Shown here piece after piece: positions 33,565-42,627 of a DNA stretch of 64,000 nt. The notes below the pieces were generated by a model, which worked only from the letters and a program-made list of their open reading frames with translations, was not told where the DNA came from and did not search any database. Origin of the DNA: an uncultured Opitutia bacterium. GTDB taxonomy: Bacteria > Verrucomicrobiota > Verrucomicrobiia > Opitutales > Opitutaceae. The first letter of the stretch is position 1. Every line of letters begins with the position of its first letter. Location of the stretch: contig CAIKHO010000030.1 of the NCBI GenBank assembly GCA_903827245.1, positions 1-64,000 of the forward strand. Direction: 5' to 3'. A program made the translations under genes and the position numbers.

Positions 33565-34704
33565 GTGGCCATCCCCCGGAACCTCCCTCCCCTGCTTTAC
33601 GCCGACACCGAGCGCAGCGCTGACGCGCTCTATTTTGGCCGGGTGAACGTGCCCGACCCCTTCATCGCGTTTGGTGCGCGCGGCCGGAAATATGCGGTGG
33701 TCAGCGCCCTCGAATTCAGCCGGGTGCGCCGCGAATCGTCCTTTGACGTGGTGCTTCCCCTGGAAGATTGCGCCCGGCGCGCCGCGGCCCGGTGGCCAAG
33801 GCGCAAAGTGGGACCCGCCGAGATCATCTGTCTCCTCGCCGGTGAGCTGAAGCAGTCCCGGTTTGCGATTGCCGGGGATTTTCCCGCGGGGATCTACGCC
33901 AAGCTGCGCCAACTGGGCCTCGAGCTGGTGGTGGCCGAAGGGCAGCTTTTCCCTGGGCGCGAGATCAAGACCGCGGCCGAGGCCGCCGCGTTGCGCGAGG
34001 GCAACCGCTGCAGCGCCTGCGGCATCGCCGCCGCCGAGCACGTGCTGCGGGCCAGCCGGATCAAGGCCGGGCGCCTCATCTTTCGAGGCCGCGTGCTGAC
34101 CAGTGAGCGGCTGAAATTCGCCATCGAGGTCGCCTGCCTGGAGGCGGGCGCCGTCTCGCTCAATACCATCGCCGCGGGCGGCGACCAGGCCTGCGACCCC
34201 CATGAGCGTGGAACCGGGCCCTTGCGCGCCAACGAACTCATCATCGTGGATGTCTTTCCCCGCGTGACGGCCACTGGCTATCACGGGGACATGACCCGCA
34301 CCTTCCTCCGCGGCCGGGCCAGCGAGGCCCAGCGCGCGCTGGTGGCGGCGGTGCGCGCGGCACAGCGCGCCGCCCTGCGCGCCCTGCGCGCTGGCGTCAA
34401 CGGGCAGGCGGTCCACGCCAAGGTCGTCGAAACGTTCACCGCGCGCGGATTCGAGACCAAGCGCACGCCCAAGGGGTCGTCGGGATTTTTCCATGGCACC
34501 GGCCATGGCCTCGGCCTCGCCGTGCACGAGCCGCCCCGGGTCAGCACCGTGGACTGCTTCTTAAAGAAGGGCACGGTCGTCACGGTCGAGCCCGGGCTCT
34601 ATTACCCCGGCCTCGGCGCGTGCCGCATCGAGGACGTCGTCCAGGTCAGGGCCGCCGGGCCGGAGCTGCTTTCACGCTACCATTACGATTGGGAACTTCG
34701 CTGA
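33565..34704 (+). CDS. M24 family metallopeptidase (aminopeptidase P-like)
   Basis: A pita-bread-fold peptidase. The five dimetal ligands are visible: Asp in LIIVDVFPR, Asp in YHGDMTRTF, His in FFHGTGHGLGLAVHE, Glu in VTVEPGLY and Glu in CRIEDVVQV. The N-terminal half is a creatinase-type domain (LLYADTERSADALYFG). Members remove N-terminal residues before proline (Xaa-Pro) or cleave dipeptides. GTG at 33,565 (MAIPRNLPPLL) is preferred; an in-frame GTG at 33,523 would add 14 residues. Confidence 0.88.
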   Translation: MAIPRNLPPLLYADTERSADALYFGRVNVPDPFIAFGARGRKYAVVSALEFSRVRRESSFDVVLPLEDCARRAAARWPRRKVGPAEIICLLAGELKQSRFAIAGDFPAGIYAKLRQLGLELVVAEGQLFPGREIKTAAEAAALREGNRCSACGIAAAEHVLRASRIKAGRLIFRGRVLTSERLKFAIEVACLEAGAVSLNTIAAGGDQACDPHERGTGPLRANELIIVDVFPRVTATGYHGDMTRTFLRGRASEAQRALVAAVRAAQRAALRALRAGVNGQAVHAKVVETFTARGFETKRTPKGSSGFFHGTGHGLGLAVHEPPRVSTVDCFLKKGTVVTVEPGLYYPGLGACRIEDVVQVRAAGPELLSRYHYDWELR

Positions 34705-34708
34705 CACC

Positions 34709-35695
34709 ATGGCCATCTCTTCTGTCCAGACCAGGGCTTTGCTGAAAAAAATCTCCCGTCTGCGCATCCTCGTCATCGGCGACGTGATGCTCGATCACTA
34801 CGTGTGGGGCGACGCGACCCGCATTTCGCCGGAGGCACCCGTGCCCGTGGTCGACATCCAGCGCGACTCCTACACCGCCGGCGGTGCCGGCAATGTGGCG
34901 CTCAACATCGCCTCGCTCGGGGCCAAGTGCACGGTGGCCGGATTCATCGGGGATGACGAGCCAGGGACCCAGCTCGCGCAAATTCTCCACCGCGGCAAGA
35001 TCGCCACCCTGCGGACGCCGGGCACGGGCGCAACGATCGTGAAGACCCGGGTGCTCGTGCAGCACCAGCAACTTTGCCGGCTCGATCGCGAGTCCCATCC
35101 GAGCGCCTATGGGATCGACCCGCGCAAGATCGATAAATTCTTCTCCGCAGCGATCAAGGCCGCGGACGCGGTCATCCTGTCCGACTACGCCAAGGGTATT
35201 TTTAACGATGCCCTGATTGCCCGGCTGACCTTTCTCGCCCGCGCCGCGGGGAAGTTCATCGCGCTCGACCCCAAACCCAAGCGGCCGCTCACCTTTGCCG
35301 GGCTTGATCTGATCACTCCCAACAAACGCGAGTCGCTCCTGCTTGCAGGCATAACGCCCGCCCCGCATGCCCCCTTTCCCGCAGCGGAAGTCTGCGCCAA
35401 GCTGCATCAGCTCCATGCCACCAAAAATCTCGTCATCACGCTGGGCGAAGAAGGCATGCTGCTGAGCTCTGGCGGCCGGATCCTGAAAATCATCCCGACG
35501 GCGGCCCGCGAGGTGTTCGATGTCTCGGGTGCGGGCGATACTTCGCTCGCCGGGCTGGTGCTCGCGCTTTCCGCGGGCACCGACCTCGAGACCGCCGCGC
35601 ATTTTGCCAACGCCGCGGCCGGCGTCGTGGTCGGCAAGATCGGCACCGCCACGGTGACGCCGCAAGAACTGATCGCCTACGTGAATCACCGGTAG
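34709..35695 (+). CDS. hldA: D-glycero-beta-D-manno-heptose-7-phosphate kinase
   Basis: A 328-residue PfkB/ribokinase-fold kinase (RfaE domain I). The N-terminal signature VIGDVMLDHYVWGDATRISP and GGAGNVALNIASLGA are diagnostic. The catalytic Asp lies in DVSGAGDTSLAGL. There is no fused adenylyltransferase domain, so this is the HldA form rather than bifunctional HldE. With gmhB downstream it provides two steps of ADP-heptose synthesis for LPS core. It follows the peptidase gene by 4 nt. Confidence 0.92.
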   Translation: MAISSVQTRALLKKISRLRILVIGDVMLDHYVWGDATRISPEAPVPVVDIQRDSYTAGGAGNVALNIASLGAKCTVAGFIGDDEPGTQLAQILHRGKIATLRTPGTGATIVKTRVLVQHQQLCRLDRESHPSAYGIDPRKIDKFFSAAIKAADAVILSDYAKGIFNDALIARLTFLARAAGKFIALDPKPKRPLTFAGLDLITPNKRESLLLAGITPAPHAPFPAAEVCAKLHQLHATKNLVITLGEEGMLLSSGGRILKIIPTAAREVFDVSGAGDTSLAGLVLALSAGTDLETAAHFANAAAGVVVGKIGTATVTPQELIAYVNHR

Positions 35696-35783
35696 GGCAC
35701 GCGCCTCCAACTTCGCCAAGGCTGCGACGGACAGGCCGATCCGCTCCGGGAAGAGAGCCGAGTCACCGCCAACCTTTTATATC

Positions 35784-36314
35784 ATGTTCAAAGCCCTCTT
35801 TCTCGATCGCGACGGCACGCTCATCGTCGACCGGGTCTACCTCGCCGACCCAGCGGGGGTGGAACTGCTGCCCGGGGCGGTTGACGGCCTGACCCTCGCC
35901 CGGACCCGCGGGTACCAGTTATTCCTTTTCACGAACCAGTCGGGCATCGGACGCGGCCTGCACACGCTGGAGGACACCTTGCGCGTCAACGCCCGGATGG
36001 AGGAACTGATCGGGCTGCCCCGTCCCGTCTTCGCCGGAACCTGCATTGCACCCGAGTCTCCGGACCAGCCGGTCGGCTATCGTAAGCCCTCGCCGCGGTT
36101 CATCCTGGAAATGATCGACGAGCATTTCCTTGACCCGGCGCACTGCTGGATGGTCGGAGACTCGGCGGCTGACATTGGCGCCGGGCTGGCGGCAAAGATC
36201 AAGGTGGCCGCACTCCGCACCGGCAAGGTCGACCCTCAGTCCCTCCCGGAAGTCCATGCCCACAAGATACCGGTCTTTGAAAATTTCGGGGACTTCGCGG
36301 CAACTCTTTCCTAG
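35784..36314 (+). CDS. gmhB: D-glycero-beta-D-manno-heptose 1,7-bisphosphate 7-phosphatase
   Basis: A 176-residue HAD-IIIA phosphatase. Motif I is FLDRDGTLIVDRVYL, motif II FTNQSGIGRG, motif III YRKPSPRF and motif IV MVGDSAADIGAG. It fits GmhB and follows hldA, so the heptose pathway role is well supported. The zinc loop of typical GmhB (CxHxP...CxCRKP) is reduced to CIAPESPDQPVGYRKP, with one Cys only; zinc is probably absent. Confidence 0.87.
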   Translation: MFKALFLDRDGTLIVDRVYLADPAGVELLPGAVDGLTLARTRGYQLFLFTNQSGIGRGLHTLEDTLRVNARMEELIGLPRPVFAGTCIAPESPDQPVGYRKPSPRFILEMIDEHFLDPAHCWMVGDSAADIGAGLAAKIKVAALRTGKVDPQSLPEVHAHKIPVFENFGDFAATLS

Positions 36315-36323
36315 ATCCCATCC

Positions 36324-37151
36324 ATGCCTGAACTCGCCGAGGTGGAATTCTTCCGCAAACGCTGGCAGCAGGTCGCGGCCGGAAAAACTATTCGCGGTGT
36401 GCTCGTTCACCAGCAGGCGAAGGTTTTCCGCGGGATGGAACCGGCCGTCCTGTCCAAGTCACTCACCGGGACGCGCTTCGTCTCCTCCGCGGCCTCGGCC
36501 AAGCAAATGCTCTTTCGTTTCAGCGGTGGAGCGTGGCTCGGTGTGCATCTCGGCATGAGCGGGGAATTGCGCGTGGAGGCGTCCGGCTACAGTCCGCAAA
36601 AGCACGACCATCTCGTGCTGGCCACCTCGGGTCCCGTGCTCGTGTTCACCGATCCGCGGATGTTCGGCCGCATCGCGTTTCACGCTGGACCCGCGGCGCC
36701 GGCTTGGTGGACCAGGATTGCGCCTCCCATTCTTTCCCCGGCCTTCACGACCGGGGCGGTGGCGGCATTTCTGCAGCGACGCGGACGGGCGCCGATCAAG
36801 GCCGTGCTGTTGATGCAGGAACGCTTTCCGGGCATCGGCAACTGGATGGCGGATGAAGTTCTCTGGCGGGCGGCCATCCACCCCAAACGCCTGGCCGGTT
36901 CGCTGCAGCCGGCTGAAGTACGCCGGCTCTGGCGGGAGTGTCGTCACGTGTGCCGCCTCGCCCTCGATACCATCGCCGGCCGGGGTCGCCATCTGCCGCC
37001 CGATCTTAACGTCCACATTCCCGATTCCTGGCTCTTCAACCACCGGTGGGAGCAGGTCGGCCTCTGCCCGAAAACAAAAAAACCGCTCCAGCGCGAGGAG
37101 ATCGGCGGCCGCACCACGTGCTGGTCGCCTGCACGACAAAAGCTCCCCTAG
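36324..37151 (+). CDS. Fpg/Nei-family DNA glycosylase with degenerate zinc finger
   Basis: A 275-residue base-excision glycosylase. The N-terminal catalytic [13 protein letters not shown] is intact (Pro2/Glu3 after Met removal), as are the core MFGRI, the helix-two-turn-helix [14 protein letters not shown] and the N of [15 protein letters not shown]. The C-terminal zinc finger, normally CxxC...CxxC, reads [12 protein letters not shown] and [10 protein letters not shown], so two of the four cysteines are gone. Substrate (8-oxoguanine or oxidised pyrimidine) cannot be decided. It starts 9 nt after gmhB. Confidence 0.88.
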   Translation: MPELAEVEFFRKRWQQVAAGKTIRGVLVHQQAKVFRGMEPAVLSKSLTGTRFVSSAASAKQMLFRFSGGAWLGVHLGMSGELRVEASGYSPQKHDHLVLATSGPVLVFTDPRMFGRIAFHAGPAAPAWWTRIAPPILSPAFTTGAVAAFLQRRGRAPIKAVLLMQERFPGIGNWMADEVLWRAAIHPKRLAGSLQPAEVRRLWRECRHVCRLALDTIAGRGRHLPPDLNVHIPDSWLFNHRWEQVGLCPKTKKPLQREEIGGRTTCWSPARQKLP

Positions 37152-37153
37152 CC

Positions 37154-37906
37154 ATGCCGGCCCCCAAGCTCCGCCTCGACGAACTGCTCGTGGCCCGCGG
37201 CCTGGCGGAAAGCCGCGCACAGGCCAAGGCCCTCATCATGAGCGGGCGCGTCCTCCGCGGCACTGAGCGCCTCGACAAGCCCGGCAAGGAGTTTCCGTCC
37301 GACCTCGAGCTCACCGTGGAACAGCCGCCACGCTTCGTGAGCCGCGGTGGTGAAAAACTCGCGGGCTTCATCACGAGATTCGGTCTGAGTCTGAGCGGGG
37401 CGCACGTCCTCGATGTCGGCGCCTCAACCGGCGGGTTCACGGACTGCGCCCTCCAGGCCGGCGCGGTTGCTGTCGTGTGCGTCGATGTCGGGCGAGCCCA
37501 GCTGCACGCCCGCCTGCTGGCCGATCCACGCGTCACTAACCTGGAGAAAGTCAACGCGCGCCACCTGCGGCCGGGTGATCTGCCGCGCACGGACTTCGAT
37601 GCCGTGGTGATGGACTTGTCGTTCATTTCCCTGAAAACCGTGCTGCCGGCGGTCTGGCCCTTCCTCCGGGCCGACGGCACGCTCGTGGCGCTTGTTAAGC
37701 CGCAGTTCGAGGCCGGCAAGGGCGAGGTGGACAAGGGCCGCGGCGTCATCCGCGATGCCGCGGTGCAGGACGCCGTGCTGGCGGACGTGACCGGCTTCGC
37801 CCTGCGCAGGCTGGCCGGCGCGGTGCTCATCGGGACCATGGACTCACCCATCACCGGGACAGATGGCAACCGCGAGTTTCTGCTGGGATTGAAGAAGCAC
37901 AAATAA
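37154..37906 (+). CDS. tlyA: TlyA-family rRNA 2'-O-methyltransferase
   Basis: A 250-residue protein. The N-terminal S4 RNA-binding domain ([24 protein letters not shown]-type loop) precedes an FtsJ-like methyltransferase ([16 protein letters not shown] for [32 protein letters not shown]). TlyA methylates the ribose of 16S and 23S rRNA. The start, 2 nt after the glycosylase stop, is ATG at 37,154. Confidence 0.92.
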   Translation: MPAPKLRLDELLVARGLAESRAQAKALIMSGRVLRGTERLDKPGKEFPSDLELTVEQPPRFVSRGGEKLAGFITRFGLSLSGAHVLDVGASTGGFTDCALQAGAVAVVCVDVGRAQLHARLLADPRVTNLEKVNARHLRPGDLPRTDFDAVVMDLSFISLKTVLPAVWPFLRADGTLVALVKPQFEAGKGEVDKGRGVIRDAAVQDAVLADVTGFALRRLAGAVLIGTMDSPITGTDGNREFLLGLKKHK

Positions 37907-37916
37907 GCTTCGACTG

Positions 37917-37979
37917 ATTTCAGCCATAGATGCACGGAAGCGCCATCCGTGGCTATCAGTGCAATCAGTGGCTAAAAAA
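37917..37979 (+). repeat. Intergenic hairpin H
   Basis: TTTCAGCCATAGATGCACGG pairs imperfectly with TCCGTGGCTATCAGTGCAAT plus CAGTGGCTAAAA. It lies between the co-directional tlyA and NAD kinase genes. The right arm shares AATCAGTGGC with hairpin F. Confidence 0.6.
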
Positions 37980-38048
37980 TACAAAGCTGGTGGCTCCTTA
38001 AAAATGTTTCCTCCCACGCCCCGCTCCGTGTAATTTGTCGGTTCCGCC

Positions 38049-38891
38049 ATGCCGCCCATCCGCACACTCGCCTTCGTAATCAATGCCGAGAAGGAAGGCG
38101 CGTCCGAACTCGGCCGCACGCTGGCCGGCATTGCCGAGCGCGCGGGTGTCGCCGTGAAACAGACCTCCACCTTCCCCGTGGCCTCCGGCTATCTCAAGGG
38201 CCAGGATGCCTGCTGCGTGATCGGTGGCGACGGCACGCTGCTCGGTGTGGCCCGCGAGGCCGTGGCCGAGCAGGTGCCCATCATCGGGGTCAACCGGGGA
38301 AGCCTGGGCTTCCTCACCACCTTTTCCGCGGACGAAGCCCGCGCCCATTTCACGGGGATTCTCGGGGGTTCCTACCAGGTCGCCCACCGCTCGCTGCTCG
38401 ACTGCTCGACCGGCCCCGGCTCCCACGACCTGGCCCTCAACGACGTGCTCATTAAGGACGAGGTCAATTCCCGGCTCGTGCGCCTCGAGGTCGTCGCGGA
38501 TGACGAACTCGTGACGGACTACACCTGCGACGGCCTGATTTTCTCCACCCCGACAGGCTCGACGGCGTATAATCTCTCGGCCGGCGGCCCCATCATCCAC
38601 CCGGCGGCGGAGGTGATCGCGATGACCCCCATCTGCCCGCACACGCTCAGCAACCGCTCCATTATTTTCCGTCACAACGTGAAGCTCCGGGTCTACAATC
38701 TGGGGGAAAACTCGCGGATCCTCGTGGCGATGGACGGCCAGCGCAACCTGGTGGTCTGCGCGGGTGCACCCGTGGAGATATCTGTCTCGGCGCTCAAACT
38801 GCCCCTCGCACAGCATATCGACTATTCGCATTTTTCGGTTGTTCGCACGAAGCTCAAGTGGAGTGGCGGCTTTGTGGAAAAACGCGCCTGA
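38049..38891 (+). CDS. nadK: NAD kinase
   Basis: A 280-residue ATP-NAD kinase that makes NADP. The GGDGTLLG motif (about 59-66) and the NE/D-type site GDLA-like LALNDVLIK are present, as are GLIFSTPTGSTAYNLSAGGP (the glycine-rich diphosphate loop) and ISPICPH-like MTPICPHTLSNR. It is full length. A bidirectional terminator follows at 38,981. Confidence 0.93.
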   Translation: MPPIRTLAFVINAEKEGASELGRTLAGIAERAGVAVKQTSTFPVASGYLKGQDACCVIGGDGTLLGVAREAVAEQVPIIGVNRGSLGFLTTFSADEARAHFTGILGGSYQVAHRSLLDCSTGPGSHDLALNDVLIKDEVNSRLVRLEVVADDELVTDYTCDGLIFSTPTGSTAYNLSAGGPIIHPAAEVIAMTPICPHTLSNRSIIFRHNVKLRVYNLGENSRILVAMDGQRNLVVCAGAPVEISVSALKLPLAQHIDYSHFSVVRTKLKWSGGFVEKRA

Positions 38892-38980
38892 CCTCCGGCG
38901 CGGACAAAGCCGCGGCACCGTGACAATAAGCCTGCGGGAAACGGATCGAATCCGGTCTCGCACGGGGCGATCTGGATGAA

Positions 38981-39010
38981 AAGCCCCGGCTTGAGGCCGG
39001 GGCTCGTTTT
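38981..39010 (+). terminator. Rho-independent terminator
   Basis: AGCCCCGGC, loop TTGA, GCCGGGGCT, then CGTTTT. It lies between the convergent NAD kinase and EF-hand genes and can serve both strands (AAAA precedes the stem as well). Confidence 0.85.
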
Positions 39011-39027
39011 CAACGGACCTTGGACGG

Positions 39028-39345
39028 TTATTTCTCGCCCGTCTTTTTGGCGGCCTCCCTTTCCCTTTTCTTTTCGGCGGCGGCTTCCTTCTTTTCCGCC
39101 GCAGCCGCCTTCTTCTCCGCGGCCGCCTTGGCCTGGTCGGCCTTCAGCTCCGCCTTCTCGTCGTTGTCGAGCTTCCCATCGTGGTTCTTGTCGTACTTCT
39201 CGAGGTTTTCCTGCTCTTGCCGGGCTTTTTTGGCCGCGGCGGTCTCCGCCTTGTCGGCGGCGTGGATCACGGGTGCAAAAACGACCGCCGCGACCATCAG
39301 GGCCGCCAGCGTCGTGTAGAGGTGAACGAACCGGTAGTTTTTCAT
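39028..39345 (-). CDS. Small exported protein with one EF-hand and Ala/Lys coil
   Basis: A 105-residue protein. The signal peptide (to AAVVFAPVIHAA) is followed by a single canonical EF-hand loop, DKNHDGKLDNDE, which should bind Ca2+. The rest is a charged Ala/Lys/Glu helix (AAAEKKAAAAEKKEAAAEKK). Single EF-hand exported proteins are common in this phylum and uncharacterised. The DNA is a GC-rich purine/pyrimidine run, but the frame and signal peptide support a real gene. Confidence 0.72.
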   Translation of the reverse strand: MKNYRFVHLYTTLAALMVAAVVFAPVIHAADKAETAAAKKARQEQENLEKYDKNHDGKLDNDEKAELKADQAKAAAEKKAAAAEKKEAAAEKKREREAAKKTGEK

Positions 39346-39412
39346 ATCACCCTACTGAAACGTCCGCCAACCGCCCTATCTTTCAAAAAAAAGCGCCGGC
39401 CGCGAAAAAATC

Positions 39413-41974
39413 TCACGGCTGCACGGTCAGCTGGGTCCGCAGGCTGCGCTGGAAATAACGCCGCGCAAACCGCGCGAGGTCATCACGGGTGACCGCCTGA
39501 ACATGGGCGTCGTAATTCCTCCAGTCATTGAGCGGCAGGGCATAGAGGCAATTGAGCCCGGCCTGCATGGCGCGCGAGCTGTTGGTCTGCAGGCTCTGCC
39601 GCCGCGCCGCCTTGAGCCGCGCCTGGCAGCGCCGCAATTCCACCTCTTCCACTTCGCCGGCCTGCACGCGCGCGATCTCGGCATCGATCTCGGCCAGCAC
39701 CTCCGCCGCATGCTTGGGTGCCGTGCCGGCATAGAAATAGAACATCCCGGCATCGAGCCCGGTCACTCGCGACGAGCGAACGAAGTAGGCCAGGCCCTTC
39801 TCCTCGCGCACCCGCTCGAAGAGGCGCGACGCCATGCCGCTGAAAATTTCATCCGCCACCTCCCCGATGTAGTAGTCGGGCGCCTGCAACGCCGGGGCCG
39901 GAAAGGCCTGGAACACGACCGCCTGCTCGCGCGGCTGGCGTTCGACAAAGTCACCGGCCATCGCAGGGCCGGTGAAACCAACCCCCGCCACGGGCGGCGC
40001 GCCGGCCGGCAGGCGCCGGAGGAAGGCCTTCAGCTTGGGCACCAAGGTGCGCGCCTTGAAATCACCCGCGACGGCCATGACCACGTTGGGTGCGACCAAC
40101 AGCCGGCGATGCAGCGCGGAGATATCACCTGGCGCCAGCATCTTGACGCCGGCCAGGTCGCCCGAGGCATCCAAGGCCAGGGGATGTGCGCCGAAGAATT
40201 TCCGCCGGAGGAGTTTTTTTCCCAAGGTGACGACGTCATCGTCATCCTGCTTCAACTCGGCCAGCTGGGCTTCGCGTTCAAGGGCAAAGGTCGACGGCTT
40301 GAAGGCCGGGGACAGCACTGCATCAGCCAGCACACTGAGGGCCCGATCAGCATCAGGCGGCAGTACCTCCGCCGCGAGGCCCAGGCTGCTGTTGCCTGAA
40401 AACGAATAGAAGGAGCCGCCCACCTCCTCGATAAAACGCGCGACCTCGGCGGCACTGCGCCGGCGCGTGTCCTTGGTCAGCATGGTGGCGAGAAGCCCCG
40501 CGGCACCATGCCGGCCGGACTCCTCCTGCGCCGGGCCGCCGAGGCAGAGCAACCGGAGATGCAGATTCGGCAGCCGGCCATCCGGCTGCAGGAGAAGGCG
40601 TGCCCCATTGGGTAGCCTGATCTCCTCGAAGTCCGGCCTGGCCGCCGCCGCGCGGCCCGGGGCCGCCGCCGCCGGCGCTGCGCTCCGGGGGTTGAGCGAG
40701 ACGCTGGTCGCCTGACCATCCAGCAGGTATAGTTTCAACACCCGGCGCAGATCGGCCGGCGTGGCCGTCGCGAGCTGTTTGAAATAATGCCGGCCGTAAT
40801 CCATGTCGCCCACCACCACCTCCGCCGCGCCCAGCCGCGAAGCCTGGCCGGCCATGGTCTTGCGCGTGTTGATCTCACCCACTGTCAGCTGGCGGACGGC
40901 CTTGCGCAGCTGGGCGGCGGTAAAGCCTCGCACGGCGCAACGGGCCAGCTCCTTCTCAATGGCAGCCGTCGCGGACTCGCGCTTCGCCGGATCACAGGTG
41001 AAGGAGACGCAGAAAAGCCCGACGCTGCCGGGATTCCAGCTCTGGGCATCGATGGTATGCACCAGCCGGGCCTTCTCCCTGATCGCCTGCCATAAGACCG
41101 AGCTGTCACCCGCGCCCAGCACGGTGGCCAGGAGGTCAAGGAGCGTCGCGTCGGGATGCGACAGCCCGGGAATCTGCCAGGCGAGACCGCCGCGCGTCAG
41201 CTCGACGTCCTCGAACTGATGCAATTCGCGGCGCGCCAGCGGGAGCGGCTCCGCCGGCACCAGCACGGGGGCCAGGCTCGCCCGAGGAACCCCGCCAAAA
41301 TGTTTCTCGATGTCGGCCCGGGTGGCCGCCACATCGATGTCGCCCACCACCACGAGCACCAAGTTGTTCGGCACATAGCGCGCACGATAGTAGGCAACCA
41401 GCTGGTCGCGTTTGACCGCCGCGAACACGTCGCGATGGCCGATGATGGGAAACCGGTAAGGATGCTCGCGAAAAGCCGTGGCAAAAAGCGACTCCCAGAA
41501 GCGGCTGTCGGCATCGTCATGCGTCATGGCGATTTCCCGCAAAATGACGCCCTGCTCCTTCTCCACTTCCTCGGCCGGCAGGGTGGAATTCAACACGGCA
41601 TCCGCCAGCACGTCGATCGCCACCGCCGTATGTTCAGCGGGCAGGTCGATGTAATAGACCGTACGGTCAAAGGTCGTGTAGGCATTGATGTACCCGCCAT
41701 TCGCCTGGACCGTCGCGGAAATCTCCCGGCCGGCGCGGCGCGTCGTACCTTTGAAGAGCATGTGCTCAAGATAATGCGAAAGGCCGGCTCCAAGCTGGGC
41801 GCCCTCGTGCTGGCTGCCGGTCTTCACCCAGACTTGCACCGAGGCAAGCGCAGCGGATCGGTCCGGCTTGAGTATGACCGTCAGACCATTGGGCAATACC
41901 GTGCGCTCGACCGGCTCACGCCAGAAAGTCTCAAGGAGGTGGACATCAGAGGAAAATGAGGCGAACTTTGACAT
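39413..41974 (-). CDS. M16 family zinc metallopeptidase, two-domain
   Basis: An 853-residue pitrilysin/processing-peptidase family protein in one chain. The N-terminal half has the inverted zinc motif HYLEHMLF (His67, Glu70, His71). The third ligand, a Glu, lies in the following helix region (VEKEQGVILREI). A second M16 domain (about 440-850; GSFYSFSGNSSLGLAAEVL, GLAYFVRSS) lacks HxxEH and is presumably structural. No signal peptide, so cytosolic or periplasmic by another route. ATG at 41,974 is used; GTG 41,983 adds three residues. Confidence 0.9.
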   Translation of the reverse strand: MSKFASFSSDVHLLETFWREPVERTVLPNGLTVILKPDRSAALASVQVWVKTGSQHEGAQLGAGLSHYLEHMLFKGTTRRAGREISATVQANGGYINAYTTFDRTVYYIDLPAEHTAVAIDVLADAVLNSTLPAEEVEKEQGVILREIAMTHDDADSRFWESLFATAFREHPYRFPIIGHRDVFAAVKRDQLVAYYRARYVPNNLVLVVVGDIDVAATRADIEKHFGGVPRASLAPVLVPAEPLPLARRELHQFEDVELTRGGLAWQIPGLSHPDATLLDLLATVLGAGDSSVLWQAIREKARLVHTIDAQSWNPGSVGLFCVSFTCDPAKRESATAAIEKELARCAVRGFTAAQLRKAVRQLTVGEINTRKTMAGQASRLGAAEVVVGDMDYGRHYFKQLATATPADLRRVLKLYLLDGQATSVSLNPRSAAPAAAAPGRAAAARPDFEEIRLPNGARLLLQPDGRLPNLHLRLLCLGGPAQEESGRHGAAGLLATMLTKDTRRRSAAEVARFIEEVGGSFYSFSGNSSLGLAAEVLPPDADRALSVLADAVLSPAFKPSTFALEREAQLAELKQDDDDVVTLGKKLLRRKFFGAHPLALDASGDLAGVKMLAPGDISALHRRLLVAPNVVMAVAGDFKARTLVPKLKAFLRRLPAGAPPVAGVGFTGPAMAGDFVERQPREQAVVFQAFPAPALQAPDYYIGEVADEIFSGMASRLFERVREEKGLAYFVRSSRVTGLDAGMFYFYAGTAPKHAAEVLAEIDAEIARVQAGEVEEVELRRCQARLKAARRQSLQTNSSRAMQAGLNCLYALPLNDWRNYDAHVQAVTRDDLARFARRYFQRSLRTQLTVQP

Positions 41975-42031
41975 GGAAAGCACACAGTCAGGCCAACGGT
42001 AACAGCGACGCCAGCCCGCCTTTGAAATTAA

Positions 42032-42478
42032 TCAGGCAGAACCGACCGATTCCGTCGTGGAAGACGAGGAGCCTGCCCCACGCGGCTTGGAGGGCAGGAA
42101 CGGTTTTACAAAGGCCTCCTCGAACGAATAAATGTCCGAAAAGTCTTCACGGCGGTCATTCTCTGTTTTACTCAAAACATTGTATTCTATCATGTTAAAT
42201 ACAATATCACCAAAGTCGGAGCAGCGTTTCACCCCCCAGGCATTCAGCACGGTTTTAGACAACGGGCCATACTGATCCAGCGCGTAGACGCGCAACCCGT
42301 CCAACAACTCAGGCCCAGTGACATGAGCCGTGCGGGCGATTCGGGCGGAGTCCTTTTTTTTGAGCTCCTTGACCGCGTGATCCAGCCCGTGCCGGACAAA
42401 ATCGTAAGCTTTGCGGTCAAACCGTGGGTCTTCCTTCCGGATGAGGGCTACGACTTCGGCAAATTCGAGATCTTGCAT
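42032..42478 (-). CDS. Minf_1886 family protein
   Basis: A 148-residue protein (MQDLEFAEVVALIRKEDPRF, then YDFVRHGLDHAVKEL, HVTGPELLDGLRVYALDQYG, DFGDIVFNMIEYNVLSKTE). It matches the Minf_1886 family, restricted mainly to Verrucomicrobiota and planctomycetes and of unknown function. This is one of the better taxon clues in the window. The C-terminus is Ser/Gly-rich. An in-frame upstream start at 42,502 is possible. Confidence 0.82.
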   Translation of the reverse strand: MQDLEFAEVVALIRKEDPRFDRKAYDFVRHGLDHAVKELKKKDSARIARTAHVTGPELLDGLRVYALDQYGPLSKTVLNAWGVKRCSDFGDIVFNMIEYNVLSKTENDRREDFSDIYSFEEAFVKPFLPSKPRGAGSSSSTTESVGSA

Positions 42479-42627
42479 GGATTTCAGACCTTGAAGTAGC
42501 ATACCCCGTGACCGCGCGCAATCTCACAACCGTCGACGGCAATCTGCATTAGCCAGATTTCGTCGCGAATCCAAAACAATAGCCTCGCCTCCCTGTCGCA
42601 AACCATTCTAATTAAAGAAGAAAGCTC

